Below, one piece after another: positions 45,001 to 55,971 of a DNA stretch of 64,000 nucleotides. Source of the stretch: Cladocopium goreaui (taxonomy: Eukaryota > Sar > Dinophyceae > Suessiales > Symbiodiniaceae); contig CAMXCT020003779.1 in NCBI GenBank assembly GCA_947184155.2, forward strand, positions 1,004,165 through 1,068,164, given 5' to 3'. How positions within the stretch are numbered: position 1 is the stretch's first letter; each line of letters opens with the position of its first letter. The notes below the pieces were generated by a model. It searched no databases and was not told where the DNA came from. It worked only from the letters and a program-made list of their open reading frames with translations. The position numbers and the translations under genes were made by a program.

Positions 45001-45542
45001 TATATATATATACAGTATATCCCAAATTCCAAAAAGGAAATGATGCTGAATAGGTTTGGCCACCCTGTCTGACTTTGACAGCAAATAGATCGAGTCTGTT
45101 GCCACCACTGCCCGCAAAGGTTCCACCTGTGCGGTCGCTTCACTTTTCCAGAGGCAGGTCGTAGATGTGCGATTCACATCCTGTTTCCAGCGGTGATCCA
45201 AAGCATGTTGTGCCAAGTCGGCCCAGAAAAACTACGCAATACCACACAGAAAGGGCTCAAACAGGTATAATGGTACTAACGGTTATGGCCTAGGTGGTAA
45301 GCCAGTAAAAATCCGTAAAATACACCAAGACAAATCAAGTGCAGACAAGAGGCGCACAACTGGCAGGACGCTCCGTCATAGCAAAGGATGGACGCGGCTT
45401 CCAAGTCGGGCGTGGGCACAACTAAACTCCACTGCCTTGTTTGCAGAGGGCACATTGAAACATGTTTGACTTTGCCTGTGCCCGACTCGTCGACAGTCAA
45501 AAAGTCACAAGTCCCACAACAGATCAAAACATAGGAAAACAT
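42015..45542 (-). CDS. Multi-exon gene, possibly a beta-propeller protein
   Basis: The largest exon lies within 43571-42850. It has alternating hydrophobic strands with L-H-I-W-Q-L and L-W-I-E-I-L-D-I-R, and ends with C-Q-K-C. Upstream exons at about 45540-45290, 45215-45020 and 44560-44260 hold R-L-L-V-W-D-T-N-S-G-D-F-G-I-I, a WD-repeat-like strand pattern. Downstream exons lie at about 42520-42420 (contains S-K-I-G-N-W-C-D-P-H-V-M-R), 42360-42250 (contains V-H-F-I-A-F-K-D-H-A-D-D-P-Q-Y) and 42190-42020. The repeated hydrophobic-W-D/I pattern suggests blades of a beta-propeller, but this is inference; no canonical G-H ... W-D repeat is complete. Exon joins were not resolved. Confidence 0.4.
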
Positions 45543-45879
45543 ATGAAAACATATGAATGGAGTATCAACTCATGAGGGGACAGTTGTCACAGTGGGCTCC
45601 CAAAATGGAAAGCCCAACGCTCAGCCAATCACTTCAACACTACTGCCACATGCATGAGTCGGACCTCAAAAAGGAAACAACTCTTCTGCTCTGCCAATAC
45701 AAAAAGTGATGTTTTGGACCGATTTTGGTCTATGTGGTCCATCCATATCTATCCATGTCTATCCACTATGCTCCTCAGGGTGCACTGCTTAGTGAGAGAC
45801 ACATCACAAGAACAGTAGAAGGACATTACATGTTTGCCCTGCAGATCTTCCCATCAGCATAAGGATGCACAAGGCAGGT

Positions 45880-46335
45880 TCATATCAATTGGGATTCAGA
45901 GCTGAGGTGCGACTCCAAGTCCCAGGTTGGTGTCTCTCCCAGCTGGAACTCCCGTCGCAGGAACATCTCTTTGCTGAGTCTGTTGTTCTTGGCCAAGTCC
46001 TTCAGATTGCTCGTTGCATGACAGGCCCGCGCCAGGCGTAGGAACCTCCGCCGCCACTCCGACGGATCCGACGGATCCGAAGGGCCGAGCTCCGCCAGTT
46101 CCCCACCGAAGCTGCGGAGGGTTCGAAGACGCCACGAGTCGGACGATGGATGCTGCAACGATGTTGACAGATTGGAGCTGCATGTGCTGAGCCATGAAGA
46201 CCTGTGCACATTGGAGTTGCTGACAAAATCTCGCAACCATCCCATCAGGCCTTGATGTATTATGATGCGAGCTGTCAGAGCATGGTTGAAATAACGGTTA
46301 GATGATCGAAATGCATATTGGTAAATTACAGTCAT
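45880..46335 (-). CDS. Exon, coiled/helical, unrecognised
   Basis: A 151-codon minus-strand frame contains R-D-F-V-S-N-S-N-V-H-R-S-S-W-L, a Ser/Asp/Pro run partly made by a GGATCC/GGATCCGAC duplication, and L-K-D-L-A-K-N-N-R-L-S-K-E-M-F-L. The helical, charged C-terminal part looks coding. There is no domain call. Confidence 0.4.
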   Translation of the reverse strand: MTVIYQYAFRSSNRYFNHALTARIIIHQGLMGWLRDFVSNSNVHRSSWLSTCSSNLSTSLQHPSSDSWRLRTLRSFGGELAELGPSDPSDPSEWRRRFLRLARACHATSNLKDLAKNNRLSKEMFLRREFQLGETPTWDLESHLSSESQLI

Positions 46336-46389
46336 CAGTTAGGAGACTAATTAAGGGGAAACAGTTGTGACTTCTGACTTGTGAATAGG

Positions 46390-46430
46390 GATGAGGACGA
46401 GGACGAGGACGAGGATGAGGATGATGATGG

Positions 46431-46464
<34 letters not shown>

Positions 46465-46516
46465 GGTGATGGTGGTGGTGGTGGTGATGGTGATGGTGAT
46501 GGTGATGATGGTAGTG
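46390..46516. repeat. GAN/GGT trinucleotide repeat
   Basis: GAGGAC, then GATGAT, then GGTGGT and GATGGT triplet runs over about 125 bp. It resembles the 26-kb tract on a small scale; the Asp/Gly and His/Pro frames are artefacts. Confidence 0.9.
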
Positions 46517-46799
46517 TTGACATGATTGATACAATCATCGTGCAAAAATGCGTTCTGATATCTGCGTTCAGGCATCATATCTAAGTGCCGGACAATGATC
46601 TGGTGGGAATAAACCAGAAAATGGTCGAATGCCTCAGCCGCATTCAGCTGCACCAGTCACTGCTGGTCACCGGTCACAGGTCAACAGGATCATGTCTTGC
46701 AAATCTTAGCCACCGACACGCAACTTGGCAAAGCAGTGATGGACTGGTGCATGGCTACCAAGTGCTTTTACTCAAGGGCGAGTCTCGGGCGAGTGATCA

Positions 46800-49738
46800 T
46801 TGTGATGTTCACTGATGTTCAGGTTTGGGTCAGCATGGTGCCCTCCGGCCCCAGCAAAAGGTGCAGTAAGGAATTTACATGAATTTACATGAATTTCATT
46901 GAATTTACATGAATTTACAGTATACTTGATGAGTTCCCACCAATGATTCTTCCAACATCTTCTAACCGTTTTTCACACCATGTTCTGACGAGCCGAATGC
47001 AGCCATGCAGGCCAGAAGCTTAGCAGCGCCAACGCCCGTATTACACCCTACGCATCTCTCATCATTCCCGGCACATAAACAATCTTAAACATACTGAAAC
47101 GATCTGAAATGAATTCTACACTTTGAAACAGCCTTGGATTTTTTTTCACTCCCCTTACCAATCCCATGGATCCCAACCAAAATTTGATGACTGTGACTGT
47201 GTTTATCCATGTTAACCCATAACAATAACAAAGCTGGGTCATCTACCAGCTGCATATTCTGCAGGTTCACTGGGTTCTCAACTGTGCCAGCCAAATGGAC
47301 GAGTGTACTTCCAGATCTTCCAGAGTGAACGACCCAAAACCACGGAGCAAAACCGCTTGCAAAAACCTTCGCTCGCTCTCATCATGTCTTGTCGAAGAAC
47401 ATCAGAAGTGGATCTATGATCAACTCCATGTCATCTCCCTAAATATCTCCAAATATCCCCAAACATCTCATCTCATACCATCCATACCATCCACCTTCCG
47501 GCTCGGCGCTCTTCAAGATCGCTGGAATATCCTTCGCCAACTCGCGGAGGAACTTGAACTCCTGGCCGTCCAACCGGCAGCTCTCCGTTCCCTCGTTGCA
47601 AGGCCGCAGGGCTTCAAACATGGCAGAATGTTGCAGAATATCATCGTCATGTATCAGGTATCATCAGATATCATCAAATGTCATCAGGTATAATTTTGCA
47701 ATAATTTTGTTGCCTCATATTATAATTCTTGAAAACCATGCTGCAACATGCTGCAACCGTCCGTGGCCACGCCGATGCCAACGAAAATGATGGACAGAGG
47801 AATATCCAAACAGTTCCTGCCACGGCCATGGCATCCTGGTGAAATTTGTGTAAAAATTGATGGTACTTGATTCTACATCATCTTTCGCTCCGCATCTCGC
47901 AAAGCCCTGTAAAATTGCTATATATTGCTATGCAAAATTTGAGGATGGGGACCAGGAATAAACATTGGCACGTACAGCTCTCCTAAAAATCCTGCGACAT
48001 CCACGTTGAGCCCACACTTATTTTCCATGTTCACATTCACTTTGTACCCCAGCCTGATCTGCCGGACCACTTCTTCCTGATCCTGATGTACTCAGAAACT
48101 CATGGCATCTCATGGCTAAAGACTGTTTTTACATGTTTTTTACAACAAGACAAGGTGTTTCAATGGCAATGGCGTGGCATGGTTTGCCTTCTACCAGATT
48201 CTATCATGGCATGTCAATTTTGTAGTGTGCAAACAGATGCACTCTGCTTCGGCGCCATTTCGGCCAAAACAATTCCAAAACTAGGCTTGCCCAAAAATGC
48301 GAGACATTACGAGACACAAAACTCACAAGACATCAGGAAAATGATGAAACATGATGAACAAATGCACCTGGCAACGGCTCTTTTGACGCCCACTCACGCC
48401 AGTCTAATCCTCGTTTGGAGGTGTCCATCCTGGTGCCATGCTTTGGACACCGAGGCAGCGAAGCCTCCCAAACCGGGCGGCCTCACTGCTTCATGCCTGG
48501 CAGCTATTGGCAGCTCACACAAGACAAACTTCCAGGATCTTCGAAGATTTTTGGAAGGGAATGGTTTGAATGGTTCACAGAACTTTTGAGCAAGTCAGGG
48601 AACAGATATGAACTGGTATGAATATTCCCTACTAGTACAACTTCAAAAGATTCAAAAGTCTTGGGCATGACTGCATGACCATGCATGACCCAGAGATTCC
48701 AATCAAAATATGCTATGGATTGCTATGGCATTACTGGTGTGTACGTCAATGGTCTATCATTTTGAGATATTTTGAGGTCCCATACAGGTGAGATAAAATG
48801 ATCGTAGGAGACTGTCTAGGGAGACTGTCTCGTGGTCGCAGCATGTCGCACCTCTGATTGCTGCAACTCCACTCCTGATGCAACAAGGGGCCGGTCTGCG
48901 AAGGATGCATTGATCATCGACTCGCCCAACCTGCGCAGACAAAAATCTAATAGTCATGGAAGGGCTTCACATTCTGTGCGGTGCGGATCCAGCATTGTTT
49001 GTTGGTCTTATTGGCACTCCAAAGTAATTATCCCCTTTTTGACCGGCGCCACTCCGCACTTTTCCTTCCAGACTCGCGGAACTATAGATGCAGAGATTCT
49101 CGGATTTGGCGCCGCAGTGGTGCCATGTCACATTTACTGGGATGCGGCCCGTTCTTCTGGAGCCACGCGACACCCTAACACTGATCATAGAGACATTAAC
49201 TGAAAGTGCCAGTTCGGCACAGTCCACATTTCCTAGAAAAAACGAGAGAAACCACTGGCGATGACTATCGACGTTTTTTGTTAGTGAGCCAGGCAGCATT
49301 TTTGCAGCACCAACATGCATTCCGAACAAAACACACTGACACAAAACATACAAAAACAATCAAAAACATGACAAATAGGCTGGAGTTTCAACAAGAACTG
49401 CAGTGATCTGGACTAAGTTTAGCAACTAGCAACTCATATATCAACTCCCTTAGCCTCACTAACCCCTCACGGCTTGTCATCTTGGCGGCAGCCAGCATGT
49501 GAAGCAGGCGTCCTTGACAAACTGAGATGCTCGATGAATCACAGCTGATCACTGGCTGCCATCGAAATGGCAAGGCTTCGCAGATGCATTCCAGCAGCTG
49601 CCCCTGCGATCCATTCAATTCCCCTTTCCACAAAAAAAACACGGAAACTACAGCGGCGCTGCTAGTCAAGGCTGATTCATCCAGAATTTTTGCAAACACA
49701 TACTGACAGCTTTGATTTCTTGATGAAAAAAGTGCCAT
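46800..49738 (-). CDS. Multi-exon unrecognised gene
   Basis: Minus-strand pieces that read as coding, 5' to 3': about 49738-49420 (contains S-V-C-Q-G-R-L-L-H-M-L-A-A-A-K-M and L-R-E-L-I-Y-E-L-L), about 49230-48980 (contains V-N-V-S-M-I-S-V-R-V-S and G-R-I-P-V-N-V-T-W), about 48950-48800, about 48550-48410 (contains W-K-F-V-L-C-E-L-P-I-A-A-R), about 48085-47970 (contains V-V-R-Q-I-R-L-G-Y-K-V-N-V-N-M), about 47620-47500 (contains K-F-L-R-E-L-A-K-D-I-P-A-I-L-K) and about 47290-47220. The 49.2-kb piece looks like a beta-sandwich. It lies just downstream of the second methyltransferase. I cannot name the product. Confidence 0.4.
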
Positions 49739-49867
49739 CGGTTTGATCTGTTTGTACCTTTTTAAGAGCTACTGAGAAGGCTTCGCTGCAGCCTCACTAG
49801 CATCCCCTGCCACTGTGTTCCAAGATATTCCAAGTCTCAGTGACCACATGTTGTCACCGCTGACCGC

Positions 49868-51082
49868 TCATGCTGCGCGACGCTTCTTGCTGCCAGCAGC
49901 GCGAGAAGCACAGGAAGCTTGACGTTTCGGAGCCTCCTTGACCTTCAGTGCGACCTTTTTCACCTCGTTGACTCTGCGAGGCCAAGTTGGATCTGAGGTT
50001 CTTTGCAGCCATCTATCTTGCAGCACCATGGACTTGGGCACCAAGCCTGCAACGGGCAACAAATGGATGAAGAGCCGTTCCAGGATGTTTTGGCTCATGG
50101 CATTCCCAATCTGAGCACCTAGGACCTTGTCAGACACCACCTGCTCGAAGCATCGCTCCATGCCCTGCAAGCGCAACATCTCATCCACAGTCATCCGGCG
50201 ACCCCTTGAAGAGATCCAAAAGCCGGAGGGTCTAGACTTGGTCATACACATGACCCGATCTTCCATGTAGGATCGAAACTTGGGACTGGCATCGATGTCA
50301 ATCAAAAAGGTTCGACACAGCGGGTTCTGCTTGGCTTTGTGCAACGCATCCATCACCTCCTTGACGCCCTTGTAGGGTGTGGTTGGATAACTTGGTGGCA
50401 ATGTATTCATTGTTGGCTTCCTTTCTGCTTCTTCCAGCAAGGGCTCGATGCTGATCAAGGGCAGCTTCTCTGGCCATGGAAAGCTCTGGAAGTCTTTTGG
50501 CAGTGCCGTCTTCAACACTCCAACGATGTAGACTCGTGGCCGACTTTGTGGCACGCCATGCTCCTGGGTATCCAGGACCTTCCAATCCACATGGTAAGCC
50601 CCACGGTTCATGGTGATCAAGGTGTTCATGATCAGCTCCCAAGTGCGGCCCTTGTCATTGGAGAGGATGCGCTTCACGTTCTCCAGGATGTACATTCGTG
50701 GCTGCTTCTTTTGGATGTAGTCAGCACACCCAAAGAACACTGTGCCACGGGCATCCTCCAGTCCACGCCCTTTCCCTGCACCACTGAATGGTTGGCACGG
50801 AAATCCAGCCACGTACAGGTCGGCGCATGGGACCTCTGCACTGCCATTGTCTCGGGCCATGAGATCGTCGAAGAACTGGACCTGTGGATAGTTGGCCAGA
50901 ATCTGCTTCTTGACGTGAGGGTCATTGTCGCAACTGAAGACGTGCTCAAAGTCCACATTGAGGCGTTTCAATGCCATCAAGGGCGTCTCCATGCCACTGC
51001 AGTCGGTGGCCACTCGCAGAGGTCTCTCCAAGGGCGCCATGAATGCCATGGGTTCAGCACGTGCAGCACAACTGAAAGCCAC
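49868..51082 (-). CDS. C5-cytosine DNA methyltransferase, uninterrupted
   Basis: A single open frame of 404 aa with all core motifs in order: I, A-T-D-C-S-G-M-E-T-P (residues about 25-34); IV with the catalytic Cys, G-F-P-C-Q-P-F-S (about 94); VI, L-E-N-V-K (about 131); VIII, Q-S-R-P-R-V-Y-I-V-G; IX, R-G-R-R-M-T-V-D-E-M-L-R-L-Q-G; X, G-A-Q-I-G-N-A-M-S. The C-terminus is basic (K-K-R-R-A-A), suiting a nuclear signal. There is no BAH, RFT or helicase domain, so it is a compact catalytic protein. The start codon at 51082 leaves only about 20 residues before motif I. It lacks introns, unlike the methyltransferase at 22.3-23.9 kb, which may mean retroposition or mobile-element origin; no transposase or reverse transcriptase adjoins it. 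The closest known types are dinoflagellate DNMTs with the D-C-S-G motif. Confidence 0.93.
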   Translation of the reverse strand: MAFSCAARAEPMAFMAPLERPLRVATDCSGMETPLMALKRLNVDFEHVFSCDNDPHVKKQILANYPQVQFFDDLMARDNGSAEVPCADLYVAGFPCQPFSGAGKGRGLEDARGTVFFGCADYIQKKQPRMYILENVKRILSNDKGRTWELIMNTLITMNRGAYHVDWKVLDTQEHGVPQSRPRVYIVGVLKTALPKDFQSFPWPEKLPLISIEPLLEEAERKPTMNTLPPSYPTTPYKGVKEVMDALHKAKQNPLCRTFLIDIDASPKFRSYMEDRVMCMTKSRPSGFWISSRGRRMTVDEMLRLQGMERCFEQVVSDKVLGAQIGNAMSQNILERLFIHLLPVAGLVPKSMVLQDRWLQRTSDPTWPRRVNEVKKVALKVKEAPKRQASCASRAAGSKKRRAA

Positions 51083-51889
51083 AAAAACGGCTGTAATTCG
51101 CCCAGTTCATGCCCAATTCTACATATTCTACCAATAGCAACGGCCATCAGCAACACAAACTTCATAGTCCACAAACAACTGGGCAAAGCTTTGGTCACTC
51201 AATTAGACAGTGTTACCTTGCTGTGTCCAAACCATTGCGCTAGGCTCAAAAGTTTGCCCCAAGAACCCCAAGAGAAATAAGAGAACAACAGCAAATGACA
51301 ACGACAGCATAGGAAAACAACATCATCTGCTTGGCACTGTCGCATAAACGCGCTTGCATTAATGTTCAGCCACACAACTATTCTTTCACCTGGAGCTCAT
51401 TTCAAACGACATACATGGACACCTTTGACTTCTGATTCTGATGACTTCGGATGACTCCGTTCTCAGTAGTCCCTGGCAAAACCGACACCCCGTTGTGCGA
51501 TGCCTCTGATGCATCTCTCCGTGATGCGCTTGATCCTGTTCCAGAATAATGCCCTCGGTTGACAGGATGAAGATCCCAAGTAATTACATGGGGGAAAAAT
51601 ACGTTCTTCCTTGACTAGTGACTACTAAGAGGCTATACCAACATATGCCAGCGGCTATCCTTGCCCAACAACTGATCATCACAGTACCTTTAGGGTGCGG
51701 CAGGCCAGTGCCAGGCAACTGATTTGCGGTGTTGCGTCAAGAAGATAAGCTTCAGAAGGACTCCGCTAATGGTAAAGTACATCCTGAGTCCGAATCGAGG
51801 GAAGTTCAGTTGAGACCTGCGATGCAAGAGCAATTCAACCAGGTCTGTCTCTTGAGACCTATAATTACATTGATGTACTGGAAGAATCT

Positions 51890-54800
51890 GGAAGATGCTT
51901 GAGTTTCAGCATCTTGAAAGAGAGAAGATGCGCAAAGCCGGTGACCAAACTTGCTGGAGGTCGTGCTGCTGAGATTCTCCACACTGGCAGCTGTTCCAAC
52001 GGTACGGAACAACCTGAATGCACTCGAGAACTTCTCTTCTTCATGTTCCGCATCCTGCCGTGCGACCCCAAGCAGGTTGGAGACTGGGATGTCTTGATCG
52101 TCTTGGTGGTTGCTTCTTTTTGCATATTCATCCATTGGAGGCTTATCGCGTTGCACATCCTTGCACCGTATCTGGAAGACTGGAATTTATATCACCTCTC
52201 CACTAAAGATCCTTACCACATCTTACCACTGCATGGTATTTTCGTAGTTTCCCACATATTAATATAAATATTCCAAATCAGACTGGCAAGCTGCGGTGAC
52301 TGTGAAAGTCTTCATGACCCAGCTATGGAGATTGGAGGCCGAACCCCACCTGAAAAGCAGAGCGATTTCCTTCGCCAACTCTGATGGAGCTGTACCTCAG
52401 CTTTGGCAAACTCAAAAATGGCCTTGGGCGTGCGTTGTGTGCCTTAGGTAGTCAATTGAAGTCTTAGAACAACGTAGAACAACTTTGAACCCTTGATGCG
52501 GAGACTTCTGCGCTGTAATGCAAAGGGCTCATGAAATGAGATGTCCTGCGAGCACCATGGAGCACCACCAATTCACATCAATTCACCAATTCAAGAAATC
52601 AAGCCATCGTGAGCCATCATGGGCCATCATGGGCCATCATGGGCCATCATGGGCCATCATGGGCTATAATGGGCTATAATGTGCTAAGGTGGTTTACCGA
52701 TGTTTACCGTAGGTTTGGTTTTTTGTGTCCTTCTGTTCCTGAGAATTGGAGTAACACTGGGGATCACTGGGGTCAACCATGCAAATCTGCCAACCGACAA
52801 ACCCCCCAAACTCAAAAGTCGATCTGGAAAGCCAACAGATTCTGCAAACAAAATGTCATAAGCTGCCGGCGTTCTTTTCATGTTCATTCCCATGCGATTT
52901 GTATATGTTTGACCTTAAACATTCTTACACTTTATGTGTGAACAGTCTGGATATCATAGGTTGTTGGCAGCTGGACCCTGCACTTCTCGTGACGAGGCGC
53001 TCCTTCCATCTGCCTTTTAACTCACGGCAGGTGTCTTGGTCGAAGTGAATGCCCTGGAAAGGTTCAACGAAAATTCACTGCAGCTTCATCATTCTTTGTC
53101 CCTTTGTATGGAAGAGGCGCATACAATCCTCACAATCCTCTTCCGTGCTCTGCACACTCTACTGACAAACTGTGCCCATCAGTGGTTTCAATATTCAACA
53201 TGTCCAAATGCACAAATCCATAAGAATCCACTATACTCAAGCATAAAGCATATTTTTCAATCAATTTCAATCACTTTCAATCATCCACACCTTTTTCTGC
53301 TCCGTGATGTTTGCAGCTAAGGACCTTAGTTCCAGGCCATGGGTCACCTTCCACCGTTGATCCGTTGGTTTTCGCCAAGGTACTCCAGGTGATGCGGCAG
53401 AGCGCAGATCTGCTTGCCCTCCACGAATGGCTTCATACATCGCAGCTCCTTGTCACAGGTGACCTGCAGCCCCCTCTGCGCGTTGTAGTCTGCGTTGAGG
53501 CCGGGATAACTGCAGCATTGGGGTAGGTCCTGAGTTGACTCATTGTATCTGATTGTTGACTCATAGATGACTCATAGTTGACTCTAGTTGTGACATGTTT
53601 TGACAATCTCGCAAGGTGTTTCAGAAAATGTTGCAAACATCCAGAAAACTGAACTGATAGATTGACAGCATTGAAATGTGTAAATCACGTTCCCATATCA
53701 TCTAGGTCCAAAATAATGAACCTCCCATATTCCACCAAGTTTGCAGTCTGAGCTGCAGATGAGGTCTCGCAATCCTCCGCGGTCCTGTGGAACCATGTCT
53801 AGGGGGACATCAGAGACACCTGGTATCATCTCACAATAAAACATCGATGGTATGCCGGTATGCTTCTCCAATCAAAAGCTATGAAAAGCTCATGACTCAT
53901 GACAGGCCAAGCTGCTGAAAGATTGCAAACATGGAACCTGCATACCTGAGCCGAGCAGGAAATTAAGTCACCAATTGGGGAATGGGTATCAGAATGCCTT
54001 TCAGATGACCCACCTGCGACATGTTTCAACCGTCCCATTCCAATCGCATTTTGTCCCAGCAGCACGAACGCAAACCAAAGGCAGTATTTGTTCCTGATCA
54101 AAAGCTGACTCTGGCACTTCTGGTGTCGGGGTGTTTGGTGGTCTTTGTGCATCGCTAGCACGAACGCGAATGATCAGGAGCCAAAGCTGAAACACGACTC
54201 TGCCAGCTTTGAGAACGTAGACGACTTCAGTATATGATCTAATATGATATCTAATATGATATCACATGCATTCATATGCATTCATATGCATTCATATGCA
54301 TTCATATGCATGGTTTCAGTGCTCAAAGAACATCAAAGAACTTGAGATGCCTTTGCACATCCCAAAGGAACAGCACAAATTGTTCCAACGGGTCCTGAAC
54401 TTGCCCGGCCCATCACGCAACGGTGGCTGTTTCCAGGAGTAGAAAGCGAAGGTCGCCAACCCACAGGGCCCCAAGAGCTGTAAAGCTTCAACTAGGACGC
54501 TTTTCCACACGCCTCAGGTAATTAGTGATGATTAGTGATGATCGATCGTGCCATATGCTGCTGGGGATGGGGCCAAATGTGATATCTAAAAAAGCTGGAC
54601 TTTGTTTCCACATGTTGAACAGAGGAACAACGGTAAGAGCATCAGCAATGTGCCTTACCTTCCTGAAATGGTTGTTTTGCACCGGAAAACTCCCATTCAC
54701 ATGGCAATGTCCACCCTGATCCATCCTCATTCTGCGTTGCAGGAATTGATTGACATTTGGATTCAAAACCCAACATCTCCATCTTTTGATAAACTAGGGG

Positions 54801-55886
54801 AAAATGGTGGAAAATGGTGGAAAATGGTGGAAAATGGTGGAAAATGGTGGAAAATTGGTACAAGATGGTATGAATTACTTTACTTCGTGTGATCCCCACC
54901 ATGACATTTATACATTTTGTTACTGGCAAATCTTCTGGCATTCTATCTGACATATTTTCTGGCATTCGATCTGGCATTCTATCTGGCATATCTTCTGGCA
55001 TTCTACCTGGCATATCTTCTGGCAGATGTTCTGGCATATCTTCTGGCATATCTTCTGGCATATGTTCTGGCATATCTTCTGGCATTCCATTTGGCATTCT
55101 ATCTGGCATATCTTCTGGCATATTATCTGGCAAATCTTCTGGCATTCCATCTGGCATTCTATCTAGCATATCTTCTGGCATATTATCTGGCAAATCTGCT
55201 GGAATTCTATCTGGCAAACATTCTGGCATTCTGGCTATCGGGCATACCTTCTGGCATTCTATCTGGCATATCTTCTAACATTCTATCTGGCATATCTTCT
55301 GGCACTCTCTGTGGCATATCTTTTGGCGTGGATACTCGCGGTTCCGGCAGGTCGCGGTTGAGGTCCGGCAGGGAACACTGGGCGTGGATGGTCGGGGTTG
55401 AGGTCCGGCAGGGAACACTGGGCGGGGATACCCGCGGTTGAGGTCCGGCAGGGAACACTGGCGGTGATGGTCGTGGTTGAGGTCCGGCAGGGAACACTGG
55501 GCGTGGATGGTCGTGGTTGAGGTCCGACAGAGACCACTGTGCGTCGAGGGTCGCGGTTGAGCAGGAGGAGGAGGAGAGGAGAGGAGGAGAGGAGAGGAGG
55601 AGCAGGCAACTGACATAAAATCTAACAACCCTCACCTGGCAGGTGGGGAAAAACTGGTACTTTCGTGGATTCCATGGATTGGACCATTTTCACCGCCGAA
55701 TCTACGAAAGTGAAGGAGGGTCCAGTGGGTCCAGTGGCCAACTTGCAGCGGGGACATTAGGATCATTGGATCATTGGGGACCTCGACAGCCCCGGCATCA
55801 ACTATGGTCAACAAGAAATATTGCCCTGTGCCCTGTGCCATGGCCTTCACAAAACATTGCAAGCAATATGAACCAATCAGAACCAA
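51890..55886 (-). CDS. Scattered exons, probably 3' part of a large gene
   Basis: Coding-like minus-strand pieces: about 55870-55660 (contains A-Q-G-T-G-Q-Y-F-L-L-T-I-V-D-A-G), about 54690-54550 (contains A-L-T-V-V-P-L-F-N-M-W-K-Q-S-P), about 54500-54330 (contains L-L-G-P-C-G-L-A-T-F-A-F-Y-S-W-K), about 54190-54010 (contains I-L-P-L-V-C-V-R-A-A-G-T-K) and about 52150-51890 (polar, contains F-S-S-A-F-R-L-F-R-T-V-G). The same strand and spacing as the membrane-protein exons to the right suggest one transcript, but this is not shown. The region 52.2-53.8 kb between them has no clear exon. Confidence 0.35.
52612..52680. repeat. 10-bp tandem repeat
   Basis: CCATCATGGG is repeated about five times, followed by two CTATAATGGG variants. 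Confidence 0.9.
54235..54312. repeat. 10-bp tandem repeat
   Basis: ATTCATATGC is repeated about five times at 54268-54312, after two ATATGATATCTA-type copies. Confidence 0.85.
54798..54856. repeat. 10-bp tandem repeat
   Basis: GGAAAATGGT is repeated about six times immediately next to the start of copy 3 of the 0.8-kb dispersed element. Confidence 0.9.
54874..55648 (+). mobile_element. 0.8-kb dispersed element, copy 3
   Basis: It starts ATTACTTTACTTCGTGTGATCCCC, written here as ATTACTTTACTTCG then TGTGATCCCC. A long array of the 12-bp unit TCTTCTGGCATA (about 54940-55320) follows, then monomers with GAGGTCCGGCAGGGAACACT, a GGAGGAGGA run, and the end TAAAATCTAACAACCCTCAC then CTGGCAGGTGGGG. 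The purine-rich middle of copies 1 and 2 is missing and the GC-rich monomers differ (GGGCGTGGATGGTCG), so it is a distinct subtype. The Met-Pro-Glu-Asp repeat frame on the minus strand is an artefact of the 12-bp unit. Confidence 0.75.
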
Positions 55887-55971
55887 TCACCGCCTGACTC
55901 CCATCAAGATCATGAATCATCAAGCTATCATCAAGTTGCAAGAAGGTACATCTGGGTACATCTGAGAGAAT

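Noticed and set aside
50339-51280. 313-codon plus-strand frame
   Set aside because: It is the antisense of the intact C5 methyltransferase, whose motifs on the minus strand are unmistakable.
54642-55441. Frames with Met-Pro-Glu-Asp or Leu-Ala-Tyr-Leu repeats
   Set aside because: Caused by the 12-bp unit of the dispersed element; the same element elsewhere gives unrelated frames.
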